A stretch of 64,000 nt of DNA, taken from the NCBI RefSeq assembly GCF_039862785.1, contig NZ_CP156795.1, forward strand, positions 930,001 through 994,000, given 5' to 3'. How positions within the stretch are numbered: position 1 is the first letter of the stretch; every line of letters begins with the position of its first letter. The position numbers and the translations under genes are program-made. The notes under the pieces were generated by a model that saw nothing but the letters and a program-made list of their open reading frames with translations, was not told the DNA's origin and did no database searches. Of this stretch, positions 9,913 through 21,126 are shown in pieces. This DNA comes from Acinetobacter sp. ANC 7912 (GTDB lineage: Bacteria > Pseudomonadota > Gammaproteobacteria > Pseudomonadales > Moraxellaceae).

Positions 9913-11130
9913 ATGGCAACCGAAATTAAAGCACCGGTATTTCCAGAGTCAGTTGCGGACGGCACGATCGCAACTTGGCACAAACAACCAGGTGAAGCAG
10001 TATCACGTGATGAAGTGATCTGTGATATCGAAACTGATAAAGTTGTTTTAGAAGTTGTTGCTCCTGCTGACGGTACAATTGCATCAATCATCAAAAACGA
10101 AGGCGACACAGTGCTTTCTGCTGAAGTGATTGCACAATTCGAAGAAGGTGCTGTTTCCGGCGCTGCGCAAACTCAAGCGGTTCAATCTGAAGAGAAAGTT
10201 GAACAAGCTGCTGCGCAAACTCAAGCGGGTAATGCACCGATCGTTGAGCGTAGCCAAGTTCAAGACCAAGCACCTGCAGTACGTAAAGCATTGACTGAAT
10301 CTGGTATCAATGCTGCTGACGTTGCTGGTACAGGCCGTGGCGGTCGCATCACTAAAGAAGATGTTGCGAACCACCAAGCTAAACCTGCAGCTGCTGCTCC
10401 AGTAGCACCTCTAAGTGTTGCTGTTGGTGAGCGTATCGAAAAACGCGTTCCAATGACTCGTCTGCGTAAACGTGTTGCTGAACGTCTGCTTGCTGCGACT
10501 CAAGAAACAGCAATGTTGACGACTTTCAACGAAGTAAACATGAAACCAATCATGGAAATGCGTGCGCAATACAAAGACGTTTTCGAAAAACGTCACGGTG
10601 CACGTCTAGGCTTCATGTCATTCTTCGTTAAAGCAGCGACTGAGGCACTAAAACGCTACCCAGCAGTGAACGCTTCTATCGATGGCGACGATATCGTTTA
10701 CCACGGTTACTATGACATCGGCGTGGCAGTATCTTCTGATCGTGGTCTAGTTGTGCCAGTTCTGCGTGATACTGACCGCATGAGCTATGCAGAAGTTGAA
10801 AACGGTATCCGTGCTTACGCTGGCAAGGCACGTGAAGGCAAACTTGCAATCGAAGACATGACTGGTGGTACTTTCACAATTACCAACGGTGGTACTTTCG
10901 GTTCACTGCTTTCAACTCCGATTCTGAACCAGCCACAAACTGCGATCCTGGGTATGCACAAAATCCAAGAACGTCCTATGGCGGTAAATGGTCAGGTTGA
11001 AATCCTGCCTATGATGTACCTGGCACTTTCTTATGACCACCGTCTGATTGATGGTAAAGAAGCTGTTGGCTTCCTGGTAACTATCAAAGAATTGTTAGAA
11101 GAACCAGCTCGCCTTATCCTTGACCTATAA
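9913..11130 (+). CDS. sucB: Dihydrolipoyl succinyltransferase (E2 of 2-oxoglutarate dehydrogenase)
   Basis: Core acyltransferase of the 2-oxoglutarate dehydrogenase complex. It has a single lipoyl domain at residues 1-80 with the lipoylated Lys43 in ETDKVVLEV. An Ala/Gln-rich linker follows. The peripheral subunit-binding domain spans about residues 117-152 ([11 protein letters not shown]...[11 protein letters not shown]). The catalytic domain ends with His376 in SYDHRLIDG. The linker contains a duplicated AAQTQA segment. It lies 18 bp after sucA with a CAGGAGAT ribosome site. Confidence 0.97.
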   Translation: MATEIKAPVFPESVADGTIATWHKQPGEAVSRDEVICDIETDKVVLEVVAPADGTIASIIKNEGDTVLSAEVIAQFEEGAVSGAAQTQAVQSEEKVEQAAAQTQAGNAPIVERSQVQDQAPAVRKALTESGINAADVAGTGRGGRITKEDVANHQAKPAAAAPVAPLSVAVGERIEKRVPMTRLRKRVAERLLAATQETAMLTTFNEVNMKPIMEMRAQYKDVFEKRHGARLGFMSFFVKAATEALKRYPAVNASIDGDDIVYHGYYDIGVAVSSDRGLVVPVLRDTDRMSYAEVENGIRAYAGKAREGKLAIEDMTGGTFTITNGGTFGSLLSTPILNQPQTAILGMHKIQERPMAVNGQVEILPMMYLALSYDHRLIDGKEAVGFLVTIKELLEEPARLILDL

Positions 11131-11149
11131 TTTTAGTTCTTAAGAATAA

Positions 11150-12628
<1,479 letters not shown>

Positions 12629-12630
12629 TT

Positions 12631-12661
12631 AAAAAGAGAGCGGCATCAGCCGCTCTTTTTA
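12631..12661 (+). terminator. lpd terminator
   Basis: GAGCGGC / GCCGCTC stem with an ATCA loop, followed by five T, just after the lpd stop. Confidence 0.9.
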
Positions 12662-12811
12662 CATTTGATGGTTGTGTTTGTTTGAATAATCATCTAAAAA
12701 TAAAGACAAGAAATAAGACATCGTTTTAAAAAATTCCAATATCGATGTTGCAGCGCCACAGGATATTGGACGCGGTAATAACAAAGTGAAAAAGTAGTAA
12801 AAGGTCAATCA

Positions 12812-13978
12812 ATGAATTTACATGAATATCAAGCCAAAACTTTATTAAAAAAATATGGGATGCCAGTGCAAGAAGGTATTCTGGCGACCAATGCCGAAGA
12901 AGCCGTGCAGGCATTCCAGCAATTAGGTGGGAAATTTGCCGTATTAAAGGCACAGGTACATGCCGGGGGGCGTGGTAAGGCCGGTGGGGTAAAGGTGGTC
13001 AAATCTGCTGAAGAAGCTGCTGAATATGCCAATCAGATTATTGGAACTCGTTTAGTCACCTATCAAACCGATGCCAATGGCCAACCAGTGAATAGTATTT
13101 TGGTGGCTGAAGATGTTTATCCGGTTGAACGTGAACTCTATCTCGGTGCAGTGGTTGACCGTTCTAGCCGTCGTATTACCTTTATGGCATCCACAGAAGG
13201 CGGTGTTGAAATTGAAAAAGTCGCTGAAGAAACCCCTGAGAAAATTATTAAAGTTGAAGTTGATCCTTTAGTGGGTTTGTTGCCATTCCAGGTCCGTGAA
13301 GTGGCTTTTGCACTGAACCTGAAAGATGGTCAAGTGAACCAGTTTGTCAAAGTCATGACCGCTGCTTACAAGGCTTTTGTTGAAAATGACTTTGCCCTGT
13401 TTGAAATTAACCCGCTGTCTGTACGTGAAAATGGTGACATTCTTTGTGTCGATGCCAAAGTGGGTATTGATTCCAATGCCTTATATCGCTTGCCTGAAAT
13501 TGCAGCATTACGTGATAAATCTCAGGAAAATGAACGTGAGCTAAAAGCCTCTGAGTTTGACCTGAACTATGTGGCGCTTGAAGGAAATATTGGTTGTATG
13601 GTCAATGGTGCCGGTCTTGCGATGGCAACTATGGACATCATCAAACTGTATGGTGGTCAGCCAGCCAATTTCCTGGACGTGGGTGGTGGTGCAACCAAAG
13701 AGCGTGTGATTGAAGCATTCAAAATTATCCTGGCAGATTCTTCTGTACAAGGTGTCTTGATTAATATTTTTGGTGGAATTGTACGTTGTGACATGATTGC
13801 TGAGGCAATTATTGCAGCGGTTCAGGAAGTGAATGTCACTGTGCCTGTAGTTGTTCGCCTTGAGGGCAACAACGCAGAGCTGGGTGCCAAGTTACTGGAT
13901 GAATCAGGTTTGAAATTGATTTCTGCAAATGGCCTTGCCGATGCTGCAGAAAAAATTGTTGCTGCAGTAAAAGCATAA
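12812..13978 (+). CDS. sucC: Succinyl-CoA synthetase beta subunit (ADP-forming)
   Basis: Beta subunit of the enzyme that converts succinyl-CoA to succinate with substrate-level ATP formation. At 388 residues it matches the family. The N-terminal ATP-grasp domain begins [16 protein letters not shown] and contains [13 protein letters not shown]. The C-terminal CoA-ligase part contains [18 protein letters not shown] and [11 protein letters not shown]. The start ATG 12812 follows AAAGGT. It lies 13 bp upstream of sucD. Codon choice is less biased than in sucAB-lpd, for example frequent GCC, which fits a separate transcription unit after the lpd terminator. Confidence 0.97.
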   Translation: MNLHEYQAKTLLKKYGMPVQEGILATNAEEAVQAFQQLGGKFAVLKAQVHAGGRGKAGGVKVVKSAEEAAEYANQIIGTRLVTYQTDANGQPVNSILVAEDVYPVERELYLGAVVDRSSRRITFMASTEGGVEIEKVAEETPEKIIKVEVDPLVGLLPFQVREVAFALNLKDGQVNQFVKVMTAAYKAFVENDFALFEINPLSVRENGDILCVDAKVGIDSNALYRLPEIAALRDKSQENERELKASEFDLNYVALEGNIGCMVNGAGLAMATMDIIKLYGGQPANFLDVGGGATKERVIEAFKIILADSSVQGVLINIFGGIVRCDMIAEAIIAAVQEVNVTVPVVVRLEGNNAELGAKLLDESGLKLISANGLADAAEKIVAAVKA

Positions 13979-13991
13979 GGGAGTATCGAGC

Positions 13992-14882
13992 ATGAGCGTA
14001 TTAGTTAATAAAGACACTACAGTTTTGGTTCAGGGTTTTACAGGTAAAAACGGTACTTTCCATTCAGAGCAATCGATTGCATACGGTACTAAAGTCGTGG
14101 GTGGGGTAACTCCAGGCAAGGGTGGAACAACCCATCTGAATTTGCCAGTTTTCAATACGATGAAAGAAGCAGTACGTGAAACCGGTGCAACAGCCACTTC
14201 AATTTATGTGCCAGCACCATTTGTACTAGATTCGATTATTGAATCGATTGACTCTGGTATTGAGCTGATCGTAGTCATCACAGAAGGTGTACCAACCCTA
14301 GACATGCTGAAAGCCAAACGCTATCTGGAAACCAATGGCAATGGTACACGTCTGATTGGCCCAAATTGTCCAGGGATCATTACCCCTGAAGAATGTAAAA
14401 TCGGCATTATGCCAGGACATATTCACAAGAAAGGGAAGATCGGAATTATCTCGCGTTCAGGTACTTTAACGTATGAAGCAGTATCACAAACGACTAAATT
14501 AGGTCTAGGCCAGTCGACTTGTATTGGTATTGGTGGTGACCCAATTCCAGGCATGAACCAGATTGACTGCCTGAAACTGTTCGAAGAAGATCCTGAAACT
14601 GAAGCGATTATCATGATTGGTGAGATTGGGGGTACAGCTGAGGAAGAAGCTGCTGAATATATCCAGTCCAATGTAACTAAACCGGTGGTGGGTTATATTG
14701 CAGGTGTGACAGCACCGAAAGGTAAGCGCATGGGCCATGCGGGTGCGATTATTTCTGGTGGTAAAGGTACTGCAGAAGAAAAATTTGCTGCCTTTGAAAA
14801 AGCGGGCATCGCATATACCCGTAGTCCGGCAGAGTTGGGTTCAACCATGTATCAGGTATTAAAAGATAATGGCTTAATCTAA
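13992..14882 (+). CDS. sucD: Succinyl-CoA synthetase alpha subunit
   Basis: Alpha subunit that binds CoA and carries the phosphorylated histidine. Residues near the N-terminus ([17 protein letters not shown]) form the CoA-binding Rossmann fold. The active-site His is in [11 protein letters not shown] near residue 248. [11 protein letters not shown] is also conserved. The length of 296 is slightly more than the ~290 of enteric SucD. A GGGAG ribosome site precedes the ATG. Second gene of sucCD. Confidence 0.97.
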   Translation: MSVLVNKDTTVLVQGFTGKNGTFHSEQSIAYGTKVVGGVTPGKGGTTHLNLPVFNTMKEAVRETGATATSIYVPAPFVLDSIIESIDSGIELIVVITEGVPTLDMLKAKRYLETNGNGTRLIGPNCPGIITPEECKIGIMPGHIHKKGKIGIISRSGTLTYEAVSQTTKLGLGQSTCIGIGGDPIPGMNQIDCLKLFEEDPETEAIIMIGEIGGTAEEEAAEYIQSNVTKPVVGYIAGVTAPKGKRMGHAGAIISGGKGTAEEKFAAFEKAGIAYTRSPAELGSTMYQVLKDNGLI

Positions 14883-14900
14883 ACTGTAATAATCAAATAT

Positions 14901-14927
14901 AAAGCCCTCTATACGAGGGCTTTTTTT
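14901..14927 (+). terminator. sucCD terminator
   Basis: AAAGCCCTC / GAGGGCTTT stem with a TATAC loop and a T7 tail, 18 bp after sucD. Confidence 0.92.
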
Positions 14928-15031
14928 ACAACAAATTAACAATAATTTGGTTAGATAGAAAGAAATTGTGATAAATGTCTCACTTTGTTATAATGATTGT
15001 AAAACTACAATACACAATAAGATATACACAA

Positions 15032-17482
15032 ATGCGAAATTACAAGAATCATTATTCATTTGTCTACATGCTGTTAATGGCGGGAATGACTTCCACACCT
15101 CTATATGCAGCTATTTCAGATGTTCATCGGCAACAGGTCGTTGAACAAATTAAGGCGGGAAAAGCCCAAACAGGACTTAAATTGCTTGCTGATATGGTGC
15201 AAAAAGATCCGAGCAATATGACTTTGCTGGCTGATTATATTTTGTTAAGCAAGCAATACAATCCACAAATTTCTCTCCAAGATTACCAGCTAAATCACTT
15301 AAATTTTTCAACATATCCGGTGTATGGTCAGTTGCCATTAGTGATGCTGTTGAGAGATCAGGGGAAATTTCAGCTGGCTGAGCAGTATGCTGCAGGCTTT
15401 CAAAAACACAGTATCAGTGATATTCCATGGAATTTATATCGGGGAATGTTGCTAGCAGAAGATGGAAAAATTGAAGAAGCCAGACAGCGACTTAAGCAGA
15501 TAGATCCACAGAAATTAAATGCGGATCAGTTGGCACAATTAGCATATACCTATCGTTTACTTAGACAACCAGTGCAGGCACTCGAGATAGCAAACAGTGC
15601 TTTAGCGATGAGTCGTGCTGAAAATGTACAGGAGCAGTATGTACTAGCTTTAGCAGCTAATGCCGATTATGAAAATGCTCACAAGTTTTTACAGCTGAAT
15701 GGTAAAGAAAATAGCCAGCTAAAGCATGAAGTTCAGTTAATACAGTTTGGTCAAAATATTCGTCATGCAATTGACTTTTATCAGGTACAAACTGAACAGG
15801 ATCAAGGCAAAATCGCATATACAGAGCTTGATGCTGTATTGGCTGAAATGCGAGCTTATGAAAAAGAACTAGCTGAATATCCTGAGGTGCGCCAGAAATT
15901 TTATTATAATTATATATATGCATTAAATGCCCGTCAGCGTTCTAAAGAAGCATTAGCACAGCTCGCCAAAATCAATCAACCTGTAGAACAAATGCCTGCT
16001 TATGTACGACATGCACTTGCTGACAGCTATCTGCGAGAGCATAAACCAAGACAGGCGGAAATACTGTACCGTAGTCTGTTTAAAGAAAAGAATTATGTGG
16101 ATTATGATGTTTATGCGGGTCTGTATTATAGCCTGATTGAACAGGAAAAATTTAAAGAAGCTGATGTGCTGATGGATGAAATGGATCAGCGCTTACCTAT
16201 ATTTTTCTATAGTAATGCCAAAGGCGTGGATCGAGACATTCATTGGGATCGCGATGAATTTATTATTTTACGAGGCTTACACTATGGATATAGAAATCAA
16301 CTAGATAAGGCGGAAGAATATTTCCAAAATCTGGTGGATAAATCTCCTGGAAATCATAGTTACCGTAATTATCTAGCAACAGTACAGCGTTGGCGTGAAA
16401 AGCCATTACAAGCACAAGCGACAGTATCTTTATTGAATGGTACAGAGCCGGTGGCTCGAGCAACCCGAATTAATACTATGGAAAATGCTCAAGCTGTTGT
16501 GGATGTAAAAAATTGGCGTGCTAGCAATACTGATTTGTTAAGACGAGCAGAAAATGATACTGGTGTGATCCGTAGTCATAAAGAGCTTCGAGATCGCGAT
16601 CGTTTCACTATTTCCCATAATAGTCTTTATGCTAAAAGTGATGCAGATGAACAAAATGAAGTGAATAATCTGAATGGTGCACGTGAGAAACAAAGCTGGA
16701 CAAGATTAAATACACCATGGTTCTCAGATTATTTCCGGAGTTTTGTGGAACATCAATATCGTAGCGGGGAGTATGAAGAAGGAGATCGAGATGATCAGCG
16801 TATTGGCTTAGGTTTGGAGTGGGCAAATAAACGCAAATATGCCACAGTTGTTGTTTCTCAAGCAACCGAAGGTGATCGCTTTGGTGTCAATTTGACCTGG
16901 AATCACTGGCTAGATGACCACTGGAATTATGGTATTGGTTATAACAGCCAAGCAGATATTCCGTTACAAATACAAGATGAGCATGAAGGGCAGTCTTACC
17001 GTTTTGATTTGAACTGGCAAAAACATGAATCTACGAAAGCTGGTTTAAGTTATCAATTTACAGATATTGATGATGGCAACGAGCGCCAAGAGCTCGGTAC
17101 TTATTTTAAGCAACGTATATTTCAGTCCCCCCATCATTTAACCCATATGAACTTATATGGTTTCTGGGCAGCTAATAAAGAAGTAGAAACATCATATTTC
17201 AATCCCTCTTCAAGCTGGAGTGCGGAAGCGGGATTAGAACATGACTGGCTGACTTGGCGTAGTTATGATCAATCTTTGACACAGCGTATCTCATTGAATC
17301 TAGGGGTGTTTAATCAGAAAGATTATGATGCCGGACTGATTTACTTAGCAAAATATCAGCACCTTTGGAAGATTACGCGAACTTGGTCATTAAATTATGG
17401 GGTGTCCTATGGACAACACCCTTATGACGGTGAAGATGAAAATAGACTAGAAGCAAGTTTTGGATTTGAGGGGAGATTCTAA
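15032..17482 (+). CDS. pgaA: PNAG outer-membrane export porin
   Basis: Exports poly-beta-1,6-N-acetylglucosamine across the outer membrane. I start at ATG 15032 (MRNYKNHYSF), which gives a signal peptide ending near PLYA-A. The upstream extension to 14975 would spoil it. The periplasmic part, to about residue 500, is helical with TPR-like pairs (AGFQ, EDGKIEEARQRL, AQLAYTYRLLRQP). The C-terminal ~300 residues alternate aromatic and polar residues like a 16-strand beta-barrel and end in Phe, the usual outer-membrane insertion signal. No strong ribosome site is seen. Its stop overlaps the pgaB start (TAATG). Confidence 0.93.
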   Translation: MRNYKNHYSFVYMLLMAGMTSTPLYAAISDVHRQQVVEQIKAGKAQTGLKLLADMVQKDPSNMTLLADYILLSKQYNPQISLQDYQLNHLNFSTYPVYGQLPLVMLLRDQGKFQLAEQYAAGFQKHSISDIPWNLYRGMLLAEDGKIEEARQRLKQIDPQKLNADQLAQLAYTYRLLRQPVQALEIANSALAMSRAENVQEQYVLALAANADYENAHKFLQLNGKENSQLKHEVQLIQFGQNIRHAIDFYQVQTEQDQGKIAYTELDAVLAEMRAYEKELAEYPEVRQKFYYNYIYALNARQRSKEALAQLAKINQPVEQMPAYVRHALADSYLREHKPRQAEILYRSLFKEKNYVDYDVYAGLYYSLIEQEKFKEADVLMDEMDQRLPIFFYSNAKGVDRDIHWDRDEFIILRGLHYGYRNQLDKAEEYFQNLVDKSPGNHSYRNYLATVQRWREKPLQAQATVSLLNGTEPVARATRINTMENAQAVVDVKNWRASNTDLLRRAENDTGVIRSHKELRDRDRFTISHNSLYAKSDADEQNEVNNLNGAREKQSWTRLNTPWFSDYFRSFVEHQYRSGEYEEGDRDDQRIGLGLEWANKRKYATVVVSQATEGDRFGVNLTWNHWLDDHWNYGIGYNSQADIPLQIQDEHEGQSYRFDLNWQKHESTKAGLSYQFTDIDDGNERQELGTYFKQRIFQSPHHLTHMNLYGFWAANKEVETSYFNPSSSWSAEAGLEHDWLTWRSYDQSLTQRISLNLGVFNQKDYDAGLIYLAKYQHLWKITRTWSLNYGVSYGQHPYDGEDENRLEASFGFEGRF

Positions 17483-19290
17483 TGAAAATAATAAGAACTA
17501 AAATAGCAATAGCCCTATTAGGATGCTTAAGTCTATGTATGAGTGCTAGCCATGCTGAAAAGACAGCGATGGACTTACCTGAAAACCAGTTTGTAACGTT
17601 GACGTTTCATGATGTACGGGATGATGTGGCTCGTCGAGGGGACCGGGATCAGTACGCAATTAGTACCGAATATCTAGCACAATATTTTTCTTGGTTAAAC
17701 CGCGAAGGCTGGAAGACCATTAGTTTGAAAGATATTCGTCGCGCCCGTGAGCAGAAAGTTTCCTTACCGGCAAAATCTGTTTTATTAACTTTTGATGATG
17801 GGGCTTTGAGTGGTTATACCAAGGTTTTTCCTTTATTAAAGCAATATAAATTGCATGCTGTATTTGCAATTCCAACCAGCTGGATTGGTACTAATCATAA
17901 AGATGCCATAGAAGCTTATGGTGCTAATAACCTGATGAGTTGGGATCAAATGCGGGAAATGCAAAGTAGTGGTCTGGTTGAATTCGTTTCCCATTCACAC
18001 GATATGCACCGTGGTGTGTTGGCAAATCCACAAAAAAATACACAACCTGCGGCGACTGCAAGAATTTATAATCCCAAGACTGCTCGTTACGAATCTGATC
18101 AAGCATTTAAACGGCGTGTGATGAATGATTTAAAGCGTTCTAAAGAAATTTTGGAGCGAGAACTTTCGGCACCGACTCATGCGATCTTTTGGCCATACGG
18201 AGCTGTAACCCCAGAGGTTGAAGATATTGCTAAGCAAGCTGGGCTTAATATGTCCTTCAGTTTGGGAACTATGGCACCACTGGCGGATTCAGTTAAAACC
18301 TATCAGCGGGCACTGATTATGAATAATCCTAATCCTGCTGAAATATCTGAAGCTATGGCTGACTTCTTGTACCATACCAAACAGCCTTATCTGGAACAAA
18401 AGAGCTTCATTCAGTTTAACTTACAAGATCTTAGCCAGCCAACGCTAAAACAGGCAGATGAAAAGTTAAGCCAGTTTTTGAATCAACTAGATGCCTTGAA
18501 AACTAATCAGCTAATTCTAAAACCAGTTGCTGACTTGGATGGCAATGGCACGATTGATGTGACTTATTTCCCAAATCGACAGTTAAAAATGCAGCAGGAT
18601 CTGCTTAACCGTACAGTCTGGCAGGCCCGCACGCGAACTTACCAGCGTGTATATGCAGAGTTGCCGCTGAGCCTAGCCAATCAAGGTTATAACCTGGTTC
18701 AGCTGGTTGAAGATATGTTCAAATATAATGGTAACCTGGAAGGTTTAGTTATTGATGCAGGAAAGGAGTTAAACTGTGCAATCGAAACTTCACAATGGTC
18801 TGATGACTGTAAAAAACAAATCCAGCGTGTCATTGATTTAAAACAGCAGTCTGGGCAACAGGCAAAATACTATGCCAATATCAGTAATGTATACCTTGCA
18901 GTTTTGAAGATTAAAACGAATAAGAGTATTGGATTAAAACATTTATTTGATAATCTGTTAGATGATGCTGATTATATTTATCTAGTAGTCGATGAAAAAA
19001 TGAATAAAGCTGAGCATAATCAGCTTCTTAAAAGTATTCAGCTTCTTACACCTGTACAAAAACAACGCTTGATGGTGGGTTTTGATCTCGCTGGCCAGCT
19101 AAATAAAGATCAGTGGACTACACGTCGCATTGCCGATCTACGTAAACAGGGCATTCAAAAAATCTCACTTGAAAACTATAACTTTAAAAATGCCGGACAT
19201 GTTCAGCAAAGGCTTTATGCATCTATTAGTTTAAATGGTAATCCTTTGGCTTATCGTGATCCATTTAAGGCACAAGGAGAACATCAATGA
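17482..19290 (+). CDS. pgaB: PNAG de-N-acetylase, C-terminal hydrolase domain degenerate
   Basis: Partially deacetylates PNAG in the periplasm before export. A signal sequence is present, with a possible lipobox at LLGC15. The carbohydrate-esterase-4 domain (about 35-310) is intact: HDV near residue 43, the Asp105-Asp106 pair in LTFDDG, the metal-binding SHSHDMH, and FWPYG. The C-terminal half (about 320-602) aligns with the PgaB glycoside-hydrolase fold through ADLDGNG and YFPNRQLKMQQDLLN. The usual LDYIYD is FNLQDLS here, and the catalytic HDD is IDAG. The deacetylase therefore looks active and the hydrolase domain inactive. It overlaps pgaA and pgaC, so the operon is translationally coupled. 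Confidence 0.93.
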   Translation: MKIIRTKIAIALLGCLSLCMSASHAEKTAMDLPENQFVTLTFHDVRDDVARRGDRDQYAISTEYLAQYFSWLNREGWKTISLKDIRRAREQKVSLPAKSVLLTFDDGALSGYTKVFPLLKQYKLHAVFAIPTSWIGTNHKDAIEAYGANNLMSWDQMREMQSSGLVEFVSHSHDMHRGVLANPQKNTQPAATARIYNPKTARYESDQAFKRRVMNDLKRSKEILERELSAPTHAIFWPYGAVTPEVEDIAKQAGLNMSFSLGTMAPLADSVKTYQRALIMNNPNPAEISEAMADFLYHTKQPYLEQKSFIQFNLQDLSQPTLKQADEKLSQFLNQLDALKTNQLILKPVADLDGNGTIDVTYFPNRQLKMQQDLLNRTVWQARTRTYQRVYAELPLSLANQGYNLVQLVEDMFKYNGNLEGLVIDAGKELNCAIETSQWSDDCKKQIQRVIDLKQQSGQQAKYYANISNVYLAVLKIKTNKSIGLKHLFDNLLDDADYIYLVVDEKMNKAEHNQLLKSIQLLTPVQKQRLMVGFDLAGQLNKDQWTTRRIADLRKQGIQKISLENYNFKNAGHVQQRLYASISLNGNPLAYRDPFKAQGEHQ

Positions 19291-20546
19291 GTCAAATTAA
19301 TTTAAGTGATGTGGTCTTTGGTTTTGCCTTTTTCTATCCACTATTTATGGCTTGGATGTGGATTGCAGGTGGTCTTTGGTTCTTTTTTAAACGTGAGTTT
19401 AATCAGAAGGATTTGCCTGAACCGGGTAATGCGGGTTGCAGTATTTTGATCCCTTGTTTTAATGAGGCTGAGCAGATCAAGCAAACGATACGTTATGCCA
19501 TGCAAACCCAATATCCCAAATTTGAGGTGATTGCGATTAATGATGGGAGTACTGATCAAACTGGCAATATTTTAGATGAGTTATCGGATAAATATCCAAA
19601 TTTGCGAGTGGTCCATCTTGCAGAAAACCAAGGTAAAGCCTATGCACTGCGTGCTGGTGCAATGGTCAGTCGCTATGAATATTTAATCTGCATTGATGGT
19701 GATGCTTTAATACATCCGCATTGTGTTTTGTGGATGATGCATCATTTAACAATGTATCCACGTGTGGGAGCGGTCACAGGAAACCCACGCATTCTGAATC
19801 GTTCCAGTGTTTTAGGTAAAGTTCAGGTGGGGGAATTCTCCTCTATTATTGGGCTGATAAAACGTGCACAGCGCACTTATGGACGGATCTTTACTGTCTC
19901 TGGTGTGTGCGCGGGTTTTAGAAAAACTGCGTTAAACCGTATTGGCTATTGGCGTGATGACATGATTACGGAGGATATTGATGTATCGTGGCGTCTACAA
20001 TTTGACCACTGGGATGTGCAATACGTTCCACAGGCATTGACCTATATCTATATGCCCGAAACATTTAAAGGCTTATGGAAGCAGCGTCTTCGTTGGGCAC
20101 AGGGGGGAGTAGAAGTCCTGTTTGCCTATGTCCCAAAAATATTCAAATGGCATCTACGCCGTATGTGGCCAATCGCGCTGGAATCTATGATCAGTGTGCT
20201 TTGGGCTTATACTATGTTCGGTGTATTCGTCTTATTTTTCTATGGATTGTTCTTTTCAGTGGCACCAGAGTGGTATATCAAATCGCTCATGCCACAATGG
20301 TATGGTGTAATACTCGGTTCTAGCTGTTTGATTCAATTCATCGTGAGTTTGTGGATTGATCGTCGTTATGACAAAGGGAGAATGTTTAGAAGTTATTTCT
20401 GGGTCATTTGGTATCCGTTATTTTTCTGGATTTTAACTATGTTAACGACGGTAGTTGCTTTACCGAAAACCATTTTCAAAACCAAAACCCGAGCACGGTG
20501 GACAAGTCCTGACAGAGGTTACCGTGGTGAGACAGAGGTAGAATAA
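19287..20546 (+). CDS. pgaC: PNAG synthase, glycosyltransferase family 2
   Basis: Processive inner-membrane synthase that polymerises UDP-GlcNAc into PNAG. GT2 motifs are in order: Asp86 in NDGSTD, Asp137-Gly-Asp139 in ICIDGDA, the TED acid at 228-230, and QRLRW at 266-270. Membrane helices flank the catalytic domain: one or two at the N-terminus (about 10-35) and several after residue 290. It overlaps the last 4 bp of pgaB and ends 1 bp before pgaD. Confidence 0.96.
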   Translation: MSQINLSDVVFGFAFFYPLFMAWMWIAGGLWFFFKREFNQKDLPEPGNAGCSILIPCFNEAEQIKQTIRYAMQTQYPKFEVIAINDGSTDQTGNILDELSDKYPNLRVVHLAENQGKAYALRAGAMVSRYEYLICIDGDALIHPHCVLWMMHHLTMYPRVGAVTGNPRILNRSSVLGKVQVGEFSSIIGLIKRAQRTYGRIFTVSGVCAGFRKTALNRIGYWRDDMITEDIDVSWRLQFDHWDVQYVPQALTYIYMPETFKGLWKQRLRWAQGGVEVLFAYVPKIFKWHLRRMWPIALESMISVLWAYTMFGVFVLFFYGLFFSVAPEWYIKSLMPQWYGVILGSSCLIQFIVSLWIDRRYDKGRMFRSYFWVIWYPLFFWILTMLTTVVALPKTIFKTKTRARWTSPDRGYRGETEVE

Positions 20547-20547
20547 A

Positions 20548-21126
20548 ATGCTGAAAAATAACAATAATACTGCGCAGAAGCAGATTAAAATTGCAGAATA
20601 TATAGAAGTCCCGGCAACTATTGAAATACCTAAGCTTGAGCTTTCTCAGGTGGAAGGTGTGGAATTAGATATTCCTGAATATATAGATGTCCCAGATTAT
20701 GTGAAAGACAGAACAGGTGGGTATACCCTAATGGCTGTAGGTTGGATGGTATGGGCTTGGTTGTTTATGCCTCTGGTTTCATTAAGTTTATGGTGGTTTG
20801 AGTCTAATCTGATTATGGGGCAGATATTAAGTGAATCTAGTCCCTATCAAGGACTGACTTTAATCAAGCTGGCTAGTTTAATTGTAATCACTTTTTCATG
20901 CTTGTTGATCTGGGCAGGCTATAACTGGTTTCGTTTTAATGGAAAGGATCGGAGATCAGCCCCTAAACCAGTGGAGTCACAGCAAATTGCACATAATTTT
21001 GCACTTGATAAACATGCCCTATTGGAAATGGTGCAGGCCAAGAATTTGACTTTACACTATAATCAAGCGGGTAAATTAGAACAGTATAATATTCAAGGGC
21101 AATTTATGAAGGTTTCTTCGGCTTAA
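20548..21126 (+). CDS. pgaD: PNAG synthesis accessory membrane protein with an N-terminal repeat region
   Basis: Small partner of PgaC needed for polymer synthesis. Two transmembrane helices lie at about residues 66-88 and 106-132. It has 192 residues, against roughly 137 in the E. coli protein. Much of the excess is an N-terminal stretch (about 15-52) with recurring I/V-P units: YIEVP, IEIP, LDIP, YIDVP. Its 3' end overlaps the stop of the convergent gene at 21104-22303 by 23 bp. The call rests mainly on position and topology, since PgaD sequences diverge quickly. Confidence 0.88.
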   Translation: MLKNNNNTAQKQIKIAEYIEVPATIEIPKLELSQVEGVELDIPEYIDVPDYVKDRTGGYTLMAVGWMVWAWLFMPLVSLSLWWFESNLIMGQILSESSPYQGLTLIKLASLIVITFSCLLIWAGYNWFRFNGKDRRSAPKPVESQQIAHNFALDKHALLEMVQAKNLTLHYNQAGKLEQYNIQGQFMKVSSA

